The translations under genes were made by a program, and so were the position numbers. From Pedobacter zeaxanthinifaciens (GTDB lineage: Bacteria > Bacteroidota > Bacteroidia > Sphingobacteriales > Sphingobacteriaceae), in contig NZ_QMHP01000009.1 in the NCBI RefSeq assembly GCF_003313335.1, positions 1-64,000 on the forward strand: a stretch of 64,000 nt of DNA, read 5' to 3'. How positions within the stretch are numbered: the stretch's first letter is position 1; each line of letters begins with the position of its first letter. This document shows, piece after piece, positions 63,458-64,000 of the stretch. Under the pieces are notes generated by a model. That model did not search any database. It was not told the origin of the DNA and saw only the letters and a program-made list of their open reading frames with translations.

Positions 63458-64000
63458 ATGAAAGATTTGATAGCGCTTAGGCAGCAACTTAACGGACTAA
63501 ATACCATTGAAAAATTGAAGTATTTAGCTGAGGCATATAAAGATAGGATTGTTTTTTCTACCAGTTTTGGTTGGGAAGATCAGGTAGTTACGCATTTGAT
63601 ATTCGCTAATCAAATCCCTATTAAAGTGTTCACTTTGGAAACAGGACGACTTTTTCCGGAAACTTATTATGTGTGGAACAGAACATTAGAAATATACCAG
63701 CAGCCTATTCATGCTTATTTTCCGCAAAGCGATTTGCTGCAAAATATGGTGAATGCTAAGGGCCCTAGCAGCTTTTACGAAAGTGTGGAGAACAGAAAGG
63801 AATGTTGTTTTATCAGGAAAATTGAACCTTTAAAAAGGGCATTGGCTGGTAATGAGATTTGGATTACTGGAATTAGGGCTGAACAAAGCGCCAACCGTGA
63901 GCACATGGAAGATTTGGAGTGGGACGAAGCAAACCAACTCATTAAGTTTCATCCAATTTTTGATTGGACGCTTGCTGAAGTGAAAGACTTTGTTAAGGAG
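63458..64000 (+). CDS. cysH: APS/PAPS reductase, partial at the right edge
   Basis: The first 181 codons are inside the window. The product reduces (phospho)adenylyl sulfate to sulfite. It has the PP-loop-like VFSTSFGWEDQVVTHL, the conserved TLETGRLFPETYYVWNRT and the pair in KECCFIRKIEPLKRAL, which marks the iron-sulfur APS reductase-like branch. The later part, including a second cysteine motif, lies off the edge. It follows the fusion gene after 4 bases, completing the chain from sulfate to sulfide in one operon. Confidence 0.92.
   Translation, partial: MKDLIALRQQLNGLNTIEKLKYLAEAYKDRIVFSTSFGWEDQVVTHLIFANQIPIKVFTLETGRLFPETYYVWNRTLEIYQQPIHAYFPQSDLLQNMVNAKGPSSFYESVENRKECCFIRKIEPLKRALAGNEIWITGIRAEQSANREHMEDLEWDEANQLIKFHPIFDWTLAEVKDFVKE

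Noticed and set aside
1..64000. tRNA or rRNA genes
   Set aside because: I looked for cloverleaf patterns and rRNA blocks by eye in the gaps and saw none; a covariance search could still find a short RNA.

Overview
The window looks like a chromosomal segment of a Sphingobacteriaceae bacterium (phylum Bacteroidota), most likely Pedobacter or a close relative. The sequence is low in GC and mostly lacks Shine-Dalgarno sites. Many starts sit just behind a TAnnTTTG box, the -7 element of Bacteroidota promoters. Intergenic spaces carry degenerate seven-base tracts and CATCCTGA...TCAGGAT hairpins. Typical products include a beta-barrel porin beside Amt, a sulfite reductase with a HEPN tail, and DUF3822 next to rsmD. 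The genus is an inference; there is no rRNA or tRNA in the window.

Layout. 0-2.2 kb: an accessory edge with an IS21-like terminus cutting an HD-domain phosphohydrolase gene, a membrane protein flanked by attC-like repeats, and a divergent HxlR/DoxX pair with a near-perfect operator. 2.2-6.5 kb: esterase, manganese catalase, zinc alcohol dehydrogenase and a small membrane protein. 6.5-8.3 kb: a complex repeat block without genes, built partly from copies of the 3' end of the preceding gene. 8.4-26.4 kb: housekeeping and transport genes (two APC permeases, membrane pyrophosphatase, a radical SAM protein, Amt and porin, a DEFD-box helicase, a response regulator, an outer-membrane protein, ClpB). 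26.7-49.5 kb: a 16-gene catabolic island. 49.9-57.3 kb: pyrE, NUDIX, coaD, rsmD, a RecD-like helicase and a LytS/LytTR pair. 57.5 kb to the end: a solitary vsr gene and a sulfate assimilation operon that runs off the edge.

The island is the most interesting region. An Lrp/AsnC regulator precedes two divergent transcription units that share a promoter region with nested inverted repeats. The units encode four class III aminotransferase domains, four aldehyde dehydrogenases, an NhaC-type antiporter, a GNAT enzyme, a YtcJ-type amidohydrolase, a family III CoA-transferase, an exported flavin amine oxidase, an APC permease and a porin-like protein. At its centre is a 962-residue protein joining a small-molecule kinase, a peptidase-M23-like domain and a phospholyase-type aminotransferase. 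The set reads as a pathway that imports amines, amino acids or amino alcohols and turns the nitrogen-bearing carbon into aldehydes, acids and CoA esters. The substrate cannot be read from the sequence; polyamines, GABA, beta-alanine and hydroxylated amino acids are candidates.

The sulfur operon joins an Rrf2 regulator, a sulfite reductase fused to a HEPN domain, uroporphyrinogen-III methyltransferase, a fusion of precorrin-2 dehydrogenase with a TauE/SafE transporter, and an APS/PAPS reductase. It therefore combines sulfite reduction, synthesis of its siroheme cofactor and probably sulfur anion transport.
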